Shown one piece after another: positions 10,817-19,427 of a DNA stretch of 64,000 bases. Position 1 is the first letter of the stretch. Each line of letters starts with the position of its first letter. Below the pieces are notes generated by a model. The model ran no database searches, was not told where the DNA came from, and saw nothing but the letters and a program-made list of their open reading frames with translations. Source of the DNA: Bradyrhizobium ontarionense (GTDB lineage: Bacteria; Pseudomonadota; Alphaproteobacteria; Rhizobiales; Xanthobacteraceae). The translations under genes were made by a program, and so were the position numbers. The DNA is taken from contig NZ_CP088156.1 in assembly GCF_021088345.1 (NCBI RefSeq), forward strand, positions 1,674,001-1,738,000, given 5' to 3'.

Positions 10817-11362
10817 ATGGCATATACGGGCTCCGGCAATAGCGGCGGGTCCAGCGGCGGGGCCGAGCTGCGACCGCATGCCTACGATCCCCAGCTGCAG
10901 CCGGAGCTGTTTCGCGGCGTGCTGATGCGGCGCATGATTGCGTTTCTGATCGATCTGCTCATTCTCGCAGTTCCGGTAATCCTGGCCGTGATCTTCATTG
11001 CCGTCTTCGGCCTGATCACGCTCGGCCTTGGCTGGGCGCTGTTCTGGCTGGTCTCACCGGCGTCGGTGATCTGGGCGATCGTCTATTATGGCGCGACCAT
11101 CGGCGGACCGCAGTCGGCCACGATCGGCATGCGGCTGATGGATCTGGAGGTACGGACCTGGTACGGCGCACCGGCGTACTTTGTGCTCGGTGCCGTGCAT
11201 GCGGTCTGCTTCTGGATCTCGGTGTCGGTGCTGTCGCCTTTCGTCCTGCTGGTCGGCCTGTTCAACGGTCGCCGGCGGCTGCTGCACGATTTCGTGCTCG
11301 GAACCGTCGTGATCAACACGTCGGTGCGCTCGCAGCTGGTCGAACCGGCCCGCACGTGGTGA
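10817..11362 (+). CDS. RDD-family membrane protein
   Basis: A 181-residue inner-membrane protein with an RDD domain of unknown transport role. After a Gly/Ser-rich tail (residues 1-25) come [13 protein letters not shown], with the Arg and Asp that give the family its name, then further hydrophobic segments at about 45-68, 72-95 and 115-145, and a C-terminal [15 protein letters not shown], the typical RDD end. The start ATG 10817-10819 follows GGGAGGG about 7 bases away. It is transcribed with the same polarity as hemB, 182 bases downstream, and precedes the aminoacyltransferase gene. Confidence 0.88.
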   Translation: MAYTGSGNSGGSSGGAELRPHAYDPQLQPELFRGVLMRRMIAFLIDLLILAVPVILAVIFIAVFGLITLGLGWALFWLVSPASVIWAIVYYGATIGGPQSATIGMRLMDLEVRTWYGAPAYFVLGAVHAVCFWISVSVLSPFVLLVGLFNGRRRLLHDFVLGTVVINTSVRSQLVEPARTW

Positions 11363-11450
11363 TGCATCAGGCAGCACATCAAAAGCGATTGACCGGCCGC
11401 CTTCGGGGCGCAATTCTGTTCATGACCGCCTCGGAGGCTCACGACGTTCC

Positions 11451-12227
11451 TTGACCCAGCACTCGCGTGACACCCCCCAGTTCTACCTGACCGCACCCTC
11501 GCCCTGCCCGTATCTGCCCGGGCGCCAGGAGCGCAAGGTGTTCACGCATCTGGTTGGCGACAAGGCGACAGACCTCAACGACCTGCTGACCCATGGCGGC
11601 TTCCGCCGCAGCCAGTCGATCGCCTATCGCCCCGCCTGCGACCAATGCCGCGCCTGCGTTTCGGTCCGCGTGATCGCCAACGAATTCAGGCCGTCGCGCA
11701 ACTTCCGCAAGGTGCTCGCGCGCAACTCCGATCTGGTCGGTGAACAGCGCAGCGCGGTGCCGACCTCCGAGCAGTACTCCATCTTCCGCGGCTATCTCGA
11801 TCACCGCCACCGTCACGGCGGCATGGCCGACATGACGGTACTGGACTACGCCATGATGGTCGAGGACAGCCATGTCGAGACCCGAATCATCGAGTATCGC
11901 CGCCGCAACCTGAGCAACGGGCCGAATGCCCGTGGCGGCGAGCTGGTCGCGGTTGCCCTGACGGACGTGCTCAGCGACGGGCTGTCGATGGTCTATTCCT
12001 TCTTCGACCCCGCCGAAACCACGCGCTCGCTCGGCACCTTCATGATCCTCGATCATCTCGCCCGTGCCCGGCGCCAGGGACTGCCCTACGTCTATCTCGG
12101 CTACTGGATCGAAGGCTCGAAAAAGATGGACTACAAGAGCCGCTATCTGCCGCAACAGCGGCTCGCGGCCGCCGGGTGGCTGCGGGTGGATGCCGAGGGG
12201 CAAACCGCCGCGGAGCCGCAGGAATAA
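11451..12227 (+). CDS. bpt: Aminoacyl-tRNA--protein transferase (Ate/Bpt family)
   Basis: Transfers an amino acid from charged tRNA to the N-terminus of proteins with acidic or oxidised residues, marking them for ClpAP degradation. The 258-residue length is that of the bacterial Bpt group. Visible are the conserved [15 protein letters not shown] (residues 61-75), YSFFDP, and [16 protein letters not shown] near the C-terminus. The best start is TTG at 11451; the only nearby upstream ATG is out of frame and stops at once. Annotators often call this family arginyltransferase; the bacterial enzyme studied biochemically transfers leucine. It converges on mntH, with a heptamer repeat between the two stops. 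Confidence 0.9.
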   Translation: MTQHSRDTPQFYLTAPSPCPYLPGRQERKVFTHLVGDKATDLNDLLTHGGFRRSQSIAYRPACDQCRACVSVRVIANEFRPSRNFRKVLARNSDLVGEQRSAVPTSEQYSIFRGYLDHRHRHGGMADMTVLDYAMMVEDSHVETRIIEYRRRNLSNGPNARGGELVAVALTDVLSDGLSMVYSFFDPAETTRSLGTFMILDHLARARRQGLPYVYLGYWIEGSKKMDYKSRYLPQQRLAAAGWLRVDAEGQTAAEPQE

Positions 12228-12237
12228 GGAGCGGCGA

Positions 12238-12315
12238 GTAGCCAGTAGCCAGTAGCCAGTAGCGAATAGAGCACTTCGAAATTCCCTATTCGCTACTCCC
12301 TGTTCGCTATTCGCC
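12238..12315. repeat. Heptamer array with inverted partner between bpt and mntH
   Basis: Three tandem GTAGCCA units (12238-12258) run into GTAGCGAATAG (12259-12269), whose exact inverted copy CTATTCGCTAC is at 12286-12296. A second TTCGCTATTCGCC copy follows up to 12315, next to the mntH stop codon. The same sequence family occurs at 60322-60403. The RNA could form a hairpin from either strand, so a bidirectional terminator role is possible. Confidence 0.8.
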
Positions 12316-12316
12316 T

Positions 12317-13699
12317 TTATCCAGTCGCGAGATCCCATACCAGCTTGGCATTGAGCGCGATGATCGCGATCGCGATCAGGCCGGCAGTCGCCGTCAGCCA
12401 GCGCGGCGCCACGAACTGCCCCATCTTGGCGCGACTGGCCGTGATCAGGACCAGCGGCACGATCGCGAAGGGCAGCTGCAGGCTGAGCACGACCTGACTG
12501 AGAATCAGAAGCTGGCCGGTTGCCTTCTCGCCGGCCCAGATCGTCACGACGACGGCCGGCACGATCGCGATCATGCGGGTGATCAGGCGGCGCAGCCAGG
12601 GCGCGATCCGCCACTGGAGAAATCCTTCCATCACGATCTGCCCGGACAAAGTGGCGGTGATCGTGGAGTTCAGACCGCAGCACAGAAGCGCGATCGCAAA
12701 CAGCGTCGGCGCCAGCGTCGATCCCAGGAGCGGCGCCAGGAACGAATGCGCCTGATCGAGCTCGGCAACGTCGAGTTGCCCGGTCTTGTGGAACGTCGCC
12801 GCCGCCAGGATCAGGATCGAAGCGTTGATGGTGAGCGCCAGACACAGCGCGATGGTGGAATCGATCGTGGACAGCGTGATGGCCTCGCGCTTGTCCTCAG
12901 GGCTGTCGCCATAGCCGCGGGTCTGCACCAGCCCGGAGTGGAGATAGAGATTGTGCGGCATCACGGTCGCGCCGAGAATGCCGAGCGCCAGATAGAGCAT
13001 CTCGGGATTGGCGATCAGCTGGCCGCTCGGCACGAAGCCCTTGACCACCTCGCCCCAGTCCGGCTGCGCCATGGCAATTTGGATCGCGAAGCAAAGTGCG
13101 ATGATACCGAGCAGCGCGACCACAAACGCCTCGATCCAGCGGAAGCCGAAGGCCTGCAGGGCCAGGATCAGGAAGACGTCGAGCGCCGTGACGCAGACGC
13201 CGATCGACAGCGGCAGACCGAACAGGAGGCTGAGACCGATTGCGGTGCCGATCACCTCGGCCAGATCGGTGGCCGTGATGGCGATCTCCGCCGACAACCA
13301 CAACGGCACCGAAACCCAGCGCGGGGTCGAATCGCGGCACGCCTGGGCGAGGTCGCGGCCGGTGGCGACGCCCAGCCGCGTGCATAGCGACTGCAGCACG
13401 ATCGCCATCAGGTTGGAGAGCAGCGCGACCGAGAGCAGCACGTAGCCGAACTTGGAGCCGCCGGCGAGCGAGGTCGCCCAATTGCCGGGGTCCATGTAGC
13501 CAACCGCGACGAGATAGCCCGGGCCGAGAAAGGCGAGCAGCTTTCGCCAGAGCGAGGCCTTGGCGGAGGTTCGCACCGAAGCGAACATGTTGCCGAGCGA
13601 CGGATCGCCGCGCTCGCCGCGCCAGCCACCATGCACCCGGCGGTCGCTCGGCGGAACCATGGCGTGCAGTTGCGAAAGATCTGACGGTTTTGCGTCCAT
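12317..13699 (-). CDS. mntH: Nramp-type Mn(II)/divalent metal transporter
   Basis: Proton-coupled manganese importer of the inner membrane. The protein is 460 residues from ATG 13697-13699 and has about 11 membrane helices. The two signature metal-site motifs are present: DPGNWAT in helix 1 (about residue 70) and MPHNLYLHS in helix 6 (about 245-253). A basic N-terminal tail of about 40 residues precedes the core. A GTG at 13721 would add eight residues, but it falls almost on the regulatory box; the ATG has AGGA at 8 bases. A TGCAA-N5-TTGCA box at 13730-13744 indicates control by the manganese regulator Mur, as known for B. japonicum mntH. Confidence 0.97.
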   Translation of the reverse strand: MDAKPSDLSQLHAMVPPSDRRVHGGWRGERGDPSLGNMFASVRTSAKASLWRKLLAFLGPGYLVAVGYMDPGNWATSLAGGSKFGYVLLSVALLSNLMAIVLQSLCTRLGVATGRDLAQACRDSTPRWVSVPLWLSAEIAITATDLAEVIGTAIGLSLLFGLPLSIGVCVTALDVFLILALQAFGFRWIEAFVVALLGIIALCFAIQIAMAQPDWGEVVKGFVPSGQLIANPEMLYLALGILGATVMPHNLYLHSGLVQTRGYGDSPEDKREAITLSTIDSTIALCLALTINASILILAAATFHKTGQLDVAELDQAHSFLAPLLGSTLAPTLFAIALLCCGLNSTITATLSGQIVMEGFLQWRIAPWLRRLITRMIAIVPAVVVTIWAGEKATGQLLILSQVVLSLQLPFAIVPLVLITASRAKMGQFVAPRWLTATAGLIAIAIIALNAKLVWDLATG

Positions 13700-13729
13700 G
13701 GTGCTATCCTGAACGAAACCCACCTTTAA

Positions 13730-13744
13730 TGCAACTTATTTGCA
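13730..13744. promoter_or_regulatory. Mur-type manganese-responsive box upstream of mntH
   Basis: A perfect dyad TGCAA-CTTAT-TTGCA lies 31-45 bases ahead of the mntH ATG. It resembles the manganese-responsive sequences bound by Mur/Fur proteins in rhizobia. Binding here would block the mntH promoter when Mn is plentiful. It also decides the start codon, because the GTG alternative at 13721 is too close to it. Confidence 0.7.
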
Positions 13745-13893
13745 ACTGCAGGCCATTTTGAGGCGGTCCGTCATCGGACGCTGGAATTATTCGGATACCG
13801 CTCCATGATCTCCCGGGTCGCCCCGCGATTCGCGAGCCCGGTTCGAGACAGCCAGTGGACCGGACCGGGTCCGCCTGCCCTGATGGGATCCTC

Positions 13894-14685
13894 ATGCTGT
13901 CTGCACAATTCGGCCTCCGGCCGATTTCGACCATTCCTGCACCTTGCAAGATCTGTGACGGTTCTGCCGACCTCTACGGCGTCGTCGACATCAACCGCCC
14001 TTGCCAGACGTCGCACGCGCATCGCGCGCCGCTGGCGGGCGTGCCGATCTATTATCGGCGTTGCACAGCCTGCGGCTTCCTGTTCACGGATGCGTTCGAC
14101 GACTGGAGCATCGACCAGTTCAAGACGCATATTTACAATGATGGCTATGAGGCCGTGGATCCCGACTACCGGGTCAAGCGGCCCACCGACAACGCCGCGG
14201 CGGTCGCCCGCTTCTGGGCGCCCCACAAAGCGACGATGCGGGTGCTCGACTTCGGCGGCGGCAACGACGTGTTCTGCACCAGCCTGCGGGCCAGCGGTTT
14301 CGCCGAGGCCGTCACGCACGATCCGATGGTACCCGAACACGCCGCCGGACCTGACGGCAAATTCGACCTCGTGACCTGCTTCGAGACGCTCGAGCATGTG
14401 CCGGATCCGCTCGCCACGATCGGAGCGATCGCGGCGTGCGTTGCCGAGCCGGGCGCCGTGTTCTACTCGACATTGACGCAGCCCGACGACTTCGAAAGCC
14501 AGGGCATGTCCTGGTGGTATGTCGCGCCGCGCAACGGCCACATCTCGATCTATACCAAGCAGGCGCTGGCGCTGGCCTGGCACCGGTTCGGCTTCAAGAC
14601 GGCGCCGCTGAATTCCGGCACGCATCTGGCGTTCCGCACCCTGCCTCCGGAGTGGGGCTTGGCCGAGGCACCGACCGCAGCATAG
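13894..14685 (+). CDS. SAM-dependent methyltransferase, Methyltransf_23 type, with N-terminal Cys pairs
   Basis: Class I methyltransferase of 263 residues with unknown substrate. An N-terminal part has two Cys pairs (CKIC near residue 18, and CTAC near 58), likely a zinc site. The Rossmann core starts with VLDFGGGNDVF (motif I, SAM binding), then FDLVTCFETLEHVPDP (motif II and post-motif), typical of sugar or small-molecule methyltransferases in this family. I prefer ATG 13894-13896; a GTG at 13855 would add 13 residues. It is divergent from mntH and followed 99 bases later by the MFS gene. Confidence 0.8.
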   Translation: MLSAQFGLRPISTIPAPCKICDGSADLYGVVDINRPCQTSHAHRAPLAGVPIYYRRCTACGFLFTDAFDDWSIDQFKTHIYNDGYEAVDPDYRVKRPTDNAAAVARFWAPHKATMRVLDFGGGNDVFCTSLRASGFAEAVTHDPMVPEHAAGPDGKFDLVTCFETLEHVPDPLATIGAIAACVAEPGAVFYSTLTQPDDFESQGMSWWYVAPRNGHISIYTKQALALAWHRFGFKTAPLNSGTHLAFRTLPPEWGLAEAPTAA

Positions 14686-14729
14686 GACGTCAGCAGCGCG
14701 AGGGCTGCGGGAGATCAGGAAGCGGGTGG

Positions 14730-14767
14730 GCGCGAGGAGGCCTCGCGCAGATGATGGCCGCATCATC
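14730..14767. terminator. Two adjacent perfect hairpins after the methyltransferase gene
   Basis: GCGCGAGG-AGG-CCTCGCGC (14730-14748) is followed at once by GATGATG-GCCG-CATCATC (14750-14767). They lie between the methyltransferase stop and the MFS start. There is no U-run, so termination would have to be Rho-assisted; an mRNA-processing role is equally possible. Confidence 0.4.
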
Positions 14768-14784
14768 ACATCAGGTTGCCCATC

Positions 14785-16011
14785 ATGCCTCCTCCGCCCG
14801 CCCTGCCCACCAGCTTCCACCGTCTCGCCTGGTCGAACCTCACCGCGCAATCGGCCGAGCAGATCGCGCTGGCCGCCGCGCCGATCGTCGCCGTGCTCAC
14901 GCTCGGCGTCGGCGAAGGCGAGACCGGGTTGCTGCAGACGGCATTGACCGCCCCCTTCGTGCTGTTCGCGATCCCTGCGGGGCTGCTCGCCGACCGCATG
15001 CCGCGACGGCTGCTGATGGCCGCGGCCGAGGCGATGCGCGCGCTGGCGCTGCTCGCGATCCTCGTCGCCTTGGCGGGCGGCGTGCTCACGCTGCCACTGC
15101 TGGGGGCGCTCGGATTTGCAGCCGTCTGCGGCACGGTGGTGTTCAGCGTCGCGGCACCGGCCTTGGTGCCGAGCCTGGTCGCCCCGACCCAGTTGGCGCC
15201 CGCAAATGCGCGGATCGAGCTTGCCCGCACCATCGCCTTCGCGTGCGGCCCGGCGGTGGGCGGAATGCTGGTCGGCTGGATCGGCGGCGCGCCGGCCTTC
15301 GGCTGCGCCGCGGCGCTGTCGCTGGTCGCCGCGCTCTGCCTCACCGGCATCGCTGAACCCGCCCGCGCGCCGGTGCCGCGCCGCCATCCGCTGGCGGACC
15401 TCCGGGAAGGTTTGGCGTTCGTGCGGCACCATCCGCTGCTGCGCCCGGTGTTCATCACGCAGTTCATCTTCAACACCGCGCACTTCCTGCTGCTCGCGGC
15501 CTTCGTGCCCTATGCCGTCCACCGGCTCGGCCTGTCCGCCAGCGGCGTCGGCACGGTGCTGTCGATGTTCGGCGTCGGCATGGTCAGCGGCGCATTGCTT
15601 GCCACGCGCATCATGGGGCGCCTGCCGTTCGGCAGCGTGATCGGGCTCGGCCCCGTCACCGGCTTTGCCGCGGCGCTGGTGATGGCGCTCACGACCCTGG
15701 TCCCCTCCCCCGCCCTCGCGGCCCTCAGCTTCTTCCTGCTCGGCGCGGGCCCGATCCTCTGGGTGATCTCGACCACCACCCTGCGGCAGTCGGTGACGCC
15801 GGCCGCGCTGCTCGGGCGCGTCTCGGCCATCAACATCCTGAGCTACGGCGCCCGGCCGCTGGGCTCACTGCTCGGCGCCATCGTTGGCAGTCGCTACGGC
15901 GCCGACGCCTGTCTCTATCTCGCCGCGCTCGTCTTCGGCCTGCAGGCGCTGGTGATCCTGACATCCCCCGTCGTCACGATCGCGCGCCAACCGCAGCCAC
16001 AGCCGGCCTAG
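14785..16011 (+). CDS. MFS exporter (MFS_3/EntS-like)
   Basis: Major-facilitator permease of 408 residues with about 12 hydrophobic helices. LLADRMPRRLLM (about residues 67-78) is the loop 2-3 signature, and the second half repeats the fold after a cytoplasmic linker near 200-215 (RRHPLADLREGLAFVRHHPLLR). This linker pattern is typical of the MFS_3 group that includes siderophore and drug exporters. The substrate is unknown. ATG 14785-14787 is preferred over a TTG three codons earlier. Its TAG stop overlaps the stop of the convergent uspA gene in a CTAG tetramer (16008-16011). Confidence 0.85.
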   Translation: MPPPPALPTSFHRLAWSNLTAQSAEQIALAAAPIVAVLTLGVGEGETGLLQTALTAPFVLFAIPAGLLADRMPRRLLMAAAEAMRALALLAILVALAGGVLTLPLLGALGFAAVCGTVVFSVAAPALVPSLVAPTQLAPANARIELARTIAFACGPAVGGMLVGWIGGAPAFGCAAALSLVAALCLTGIAEPARAPVPRRHPLADLREGLAFVRHHPLLRPVFITQFIFNTAHFLLLAAFVPYAVHRLGLSASGVGTVLSMFGVGMVSGALLATRIMGRLPFGSVIGLGPVTGFAAALVMALTTLVPSPALAALSFFLLGAGPILWVISTTTLRQSVTPAALLGRVSAINILSYGARPLGSLLGAIVGSRYGADACLYLAALVFGLQALVILTSPVVTIARQPQPQPA

Positions 16012-16442
16012 CGATACACAAGGATCGGCACGGTCGAATGCGTCAACACCTTCAGCGTCTCGCTGCCCAGGATCGCCGAAACCCCGCTCAGGCCGTGCGA
16101 GGCCATCAGCACCAGATCGCAGTCCTTGTCCCGCGCGGTTTCGACGATCGCCTCATAGGGCTTGTCGTGCTCGACGCACAGCGTGTCGCAGGCGACGCCG
16201 GCACGTTCCGCGTCGTGCTTCACATGATCGAGGTATTTCGCGGTCTGATCGGCCACGAGCATCTTGTATTGCTCCAGCGCCTTGGTGGCGGCGAGGGGAT
16301 CGACGACCAGCGAATGCAGCGGTGTCGAGACCACCAGCGCGGTGACCTTGGCGCCAGTCGCCTTCGCCAGCGCGACACCATGCCTGATCGCGGCCTTGGA
16401 CAGGTCCGACCCGTCGGTCGGCAACAGAATATGCGTGTACAT
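16008..16442 (-). CDS. Universal stress protein, UspA family
   Basis: Cytoplasmic stress protein of 144 residues with the nucleotide-binding UspA fold. It starts MYTHILLPTDGS and ends with MASHGLSGVSAILGSETLKVLTHSTVPILVYR features: the G-2X-G-9X-G(S/T) ATP loop is readable as GLSG near 118 and GSET near 126. ATG 16440-16442 has GGGGAG at 9 bases; two ATGs at 16451 and 16448 and a longer start at 16508 are less well placed. It lies 62 bases after the cyclase gene on the same strand. Its stop overlaps that of the convergent MFS gene. Confidence 0.92.
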   Translation of the reverse strand: MYTHILLPTDGSDLSKAAIRHGVALAKATGAKVTALVVSTPLHSLVVDPLAATKALEQYKMLVADQTAKYLDHVKHDAERAGVACDTLCVEHDKPYEAIVETARDKDCDLVLMASHGLSGVSAILGSETLKVLTHSTVPILVYR

Positions 16443-16504
16443 GAGCATCATCTCCCCGGCTGATGATGCTGGGCAGAATAGCTCCGTCCAGGCATTGACG
16501 TGGG

Positions 16505-17779
16505 TCAAGGCTGCGACATCTCGTCCGCCAGGTAATTCTCGTAAGCCTTCGTCGCTGACGGACTCGCTGCGATCTCCGGATCGAGCGTGAACAGATCCTG
16601 TGCGCGGCCGATGCCGCGCAACGCGTAGCGGCCGGTCGAGACGAGATAGCGGCGTCCTTCGTCATCAAGCCCCTCGCAGAACTCCGAGGAGGCCAGGAGT
16701 TCCCGATCAACCGAGCGGCACATCGAGGCGATGCGGCTGACCTCGTTGACGGCCGGCCCCACCACCGTGAAGTCGAGTCGGTCCTCGCTGCCGATGTTGC
16801 CGTAGAACACCTCGCCGACATGCAGGCCCACATAGGCCGACGTCACCGGCCGGCCCTCATCGGCGCGCCGCGCATTGAGCTTGCGGATGTTGAGGCGGAA
16901 CCGATGCTCGGCGCGTAGCGCAGCGTGCCGGGCTACGCCCATGTCGCCGCCGGTGAAGATCGCCAGCACACCGTCGCCGATCAGCTTCAGCACGTCGCCG
17001 CCAGCCTCGTAGATCGCGTCGATCGAGGCTTCCGCATAGTCGTTGAGCAGCGGGATGATCTCATCCGGCGAGATGCTCTCGGAGATCGCCGTCGAGCTGC
17101 GCAGGTCGGAGAACCACAACACGGCATTGATGCGCTCGGTGACACCGCGGGAGATGCGGCCGCGCAGCACCTGCTCCGACGCATCGCGACCGAGATAGAC
17201 GCGGCCCAGGGTTCGCACGATGTCGACCTGCTGGGCGGACTTGATCGTCAGCGCGAGCAGCGGGACCAGGTCCCGCAATGCGCCGATCTGCGTGTCGGTG
17301 AAGCCGCCATCACGTCGCGTCAGCCAGTTCGAATAGAAGCAGTCCATCTGGCCGAGCGTGCCGGCTTCACCGAACCGGTGCACGAAGGCGAGATAGTGCC
17401 GATGCCCCTGTGCCGAAAGATCATCGATGATCGGAAAATCGAGATGCCCGCAATTCATCAGGTCGATGCTGAACTCATCATCGCCGTTCTCCAGCATGTG
17501 ATGGAAGACCGAGCGCCGCCAATTCTGCGCCGCCTCTCCCTCATTGCTGGAGCCATATTCAAAGCTGTCGGCTTCGTTCGTGGCGAAATCGTTCCAGCGG
17601 AAGCCGCGTCCCTCGAAAATCGGATGCAGCGTATCGATGATCGCAAGGCTGCGCGACAATTCCAGCCCGGCCGCGCAGCAGCGCTCGCAGAAGCCGCGCA
17701 GGATCTCGTTTTCCGGCATGCCGGTCAGGCTCTGAGCCACGAGCCAGTTGATCAGCTCCAGGCGGGTCGCAGTGTCCAT
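16505..17779 (-). CDS. Class III adenylate/guanylate cyclase, soluble, with N-terminal sensor-like region
   Basis: Makes cyclic nucleotide from ATP (or GTP). The 424-residue protein has no membrane helix. Residues 1-195 form a region with several Cys (28-35 has CERCC) that may be a GAF-like sensor. The class III catalytic domain spans about 213-400: metal-binding Asp225 in LWFSDLRSS and Asp269 in LIGDGVLAIF, Lys265 in DVLKLIGDG (adenine-selecting position), and DFTVVGPAVNEVSRI for the base and transition-state residues. It precedes uspA and follows arsC on the same strand. The signal sensed is unknown; adenylate is the likelier product. Confidence 0.9.
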   Translation of the reverse strand: MDTATRLELINWLVAQSLTGMPENEILRGFCERCCAAGLELSRSLAIIDTLHPIFEGRGFRWNDFATNEADSFEYGSSNEGEAAQNWRRSVFHHMLENGDDEFSIDLMNCGHLDFPIIDDLSAQGHRHYLAFVHRFGEAGTLGQMDCFYSNWLTRRDGGFTDTQIGALRDLVPLLALTIKSAQQVDIVRTLGRVYLGRDASEQVLRGRISRGVTERINAVLWFSDLRSSTAISESISPDEIIPLLNDYAEASIDAIYEAGGDVLKLIGDGVLAIFTGGDMGVARHAALRAEHRFRLNIRKLNARRADEGRPVTSAYVGLHVGEVFYGNIGSEDRLDFTVVGPAVNEVSRIASMCRSVDRELLASSEFCEGLDDEGRRYLVSTGRYALRGIGRAQDLFTLDPEIAASPSATKAYENYLADEMSQP

Positions 17780-17798
17780 GCTTCCAACTCACCAACCG

Positions 17799-18203
17799 CT
17801 ATGTGGGCCAGCTCACCACCTCGCCGTCTTCCTTGGCGAAGGAGGCGACAGGATGGTCGAGCAGCTCGAGCACGAGCTCGGACGGACGGCAGAGCCGCGC
17901 GCCCTTGCCGGTCACCACGATCGGTCGGTTGATCAGGATCGGATGCGCGAGCATCGCTCCCATCAGTTGGTCGTCCGTCCATTTGGGATCGCCGAGTCCA
18001 AGCTCCGCATAGGGCGTCCCTTTCTCACGCAGCAGGTCGCGCACCTTGACCCCCATCGCATTGATCAGCGCGATCAGCTGCTCGCGGCTGGGCGGCGTCT
18101 TCAGATACTCGATGACCTCAGGCTCCTCGCCCGAGGCGCGGATCATTGCCAGCGTATTGCGCGAGGTGCCGCAGGCCGGATTGTGGTAGATCGTCACAGG
18201 CAT
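17799..18203 (-). CDS. arsC: Arsenate reductase, glutaredoxin-dependent ArsC family
   Basis: Reduces arsenate to arsenite with glutathione and glutaredoxin. The 134-residue protein starts MPVTIYHNPACGTSRNT, with catalytic Cys11 and the adjacent CGTS loop, and has the conserved NRPIVV and RLCRP segment (Arg residues that bind arsenate). Length and motifs fit plasmid R773-type ArsC; the related Spx/YffB proteins lack this CGTS loop. No arsenite pump or ArsR lies next to it. It sits 36 bases past the CDF exporter stop, in a metal-stress neighbourhood. Confidence 0.93.
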   Translation of the reverse strand: MPVTIYHNPACGTSRNTLAMIRASGEEPEVIEYLKTPPSREQLIALINAMGVKVRDLLREKGTPYAELGLGDPKWTDDQLMGAMLAHPILINRPIVVTGKGARLCRPSELVLELLDHPVASFAKEDGEVVSWPT

Positions 18204-18239
18204 CGGAGCAGTCCATCAATGTGAAGCGGAAAGCAGCTA

Positions 18240-19217
18240 TCAGACATGCAGGCCGTGCTCCACCTCGACCGTGACATGGCTCAGTCCGCGCAAGTCTCTC
18301 AGGCGCTGCTTGTACATCGCCGGAGCCAGAGGCGCGTTAGAGACGATCGAAATAACCGCGGCCCGATGGCCGGGCCCGACCTGCCAGAGATGCAGGTCGG
18401 TGACGCGGTCTCCTCCCGCCTCCAGCCGCGCCCGGATGGTGGCCTCCAGCCGCCGATCGCCATTGACGTCGAGCAGCACCGCACCGGCGTCGCGGATCAG
18501 ACCATAGGCCCAGCTTGCAATGACGGCGCTGCCGATCAGGCCCACGGCGGCGTCGGCCCAGCTCCAGCCCAGATACATGCCGATCAGAAGTGCGCCGATC
18601 GCCAGCAGCGAGGTCGCCGCATCCGCCAGCACGTGCAGATAGGCCGCGCGCAGGTTGTTGTCGTGATGATCGTGATGGTGGTGACGATCGTGATCGTCGT
18701 GATGATCATGACCGTCGTGATGATGCTCGGCGTGGTGGTGATGGCCGTGATGATGATGCTGGTGCGAGTCGGCCAGCAGCCAGGCGCTGACGAGATTGAC
18801 GAGGAGACCGAGCGTGGCGACCGCGATCGCCTCGCCATAGGCGATCGGCATCGGGTTCAAAAGCCGAATCGCGCTTTCATACGCAACCTGGATGGCGATG
18901 ATCAGCAGGATGATGGCGCTGGAGAAGGCGGCCAACTCGCCGAACTTGCCGGTGCCGAAGGTGAACGACGGATTGCGGGCGTGGCGGCGGGCAAACAGGT
19001 AAGCGAGCCCGGCGATGCCGAGCGCCGCCGCGTGCGTGCCCATGTGCCAGCCGTCGGCGAGCAGCGCCATCGACCCGAACAGCGAGCCGGCGGCAATCTC
19101 GCCGGCCATCATCACCAACGTCAGGCCGACCACGAACCAGGTGCGGCGCTCGTTCCGCTCGTGCTGGGCTCCCAGAAATATGTGATCGTGCGCCCAATGA
19201 TCGGCTTGTGATGGCAT
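18240..19217 (-). CDS. Cation diffusion facilitator with His-rich loop (DmeF-like)
   Basis: Inner-membrane metal/proton antiporter of 325 residues from ATG 19215-19217, with six helices. GSMALLADGWHMGTHAAALG (helix 2, metal site) and AYLHVLADAATSLLAIGAL (helix 5) carry the Asp/His ligands. Between helices 4 and 5 is a very His-rich cytoplasmic loop of about 35 residues, with runs such as HQHHHHGHHHHAEHHH. The overall pattern resembles DmeF, the cobalt/nickel exporter of rhizobia and Cupriavidus; that assignment is tentative. A longer reading frame to 19391 overlaps the divergent promoter region and is rejected. It is divergent from the chromate operon. Confidence 0.88.
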   Translation of the reverse strand: MPSQADHWAHDHIFLGAQHERNERRTWFVVGLTLVMMAGEIAAGSLFGSMALLADGWHMGTHAAALGIAGLAYLFARRHARNPSFTFGTGKFGELAAFSSAIILLIIAIQVAYESAIRLLNPMPIAYGEAIAVATLGLLVNLVSAWLLADSHQHHHHGHHHHAEHHHDGHDHHDDHDRHHHHDHHDNNLRAAYLHVLADAATSLLAIGALLIGMYLGWSWADAAVGLIGSAVIASWAYGLIRDAGAVLLDVNGDRRLEATIRARLEAGGDRVTDLHLWQVGPGHRAAVISIVSNAPLAPAMYKQRLRDLRGLSHVTVEVEHGLHV

Positions 19218-19315
19218 CGATCGTTCTCCTCGCAATTCAGCTGCGTCCGCTTCGGTCGGGCCGTCAAGCAGCGCAAGACCTACGTTACCACAGGCCCGCG
19301 CGCGCCTCGCGGCAG

Positions 19316-19346
19316 TTGACATGAGGAACCGGTTCCGCTGTAATAT
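19316..19346 (+). promoter_or_regulatory. Promoter of the chromate operon with palindrome in a 19-base spacer
   Basis: TTGACA (19316-19321) and TAATAT (19341-19346) are near-consensus -35 and -10 boxes, 19 bases apart. The spacer contains the perfect palindrome GGAACCGGTTCC (19325-19336). Long spacers with a central dyad are the hallmark of MerR-type activation, though a repressor such as ChrB could also use the site. It lies 81 bases ahead of the chrB start. Confidence 0.65.
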
Positions 19347-19427
19347 CGCACATGGGGACTTCGCGATCTCCCCACGAGGCGACATGCCCAAGTATCGCGT
19401 CCCGTCATTTTGACACGAGGACGCATC

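Noticed and set aside
12238..12315. CRISPR-like short tandem repeats
   Set aside because: Units are 7 bases without spacers and there are no cas genes; the array is a heptamer repeat with an inverted partner.
13771..15522. Long open frame (about 580 codons) on the minus strand opposite the methyltransferase and MFS genes
   Set aside because: It is rich in Arg, Gly, His and Gln, with no recognisable domain, and lies wholly antisense to two well-supported genes; long antisense frames are normal at this GC content.
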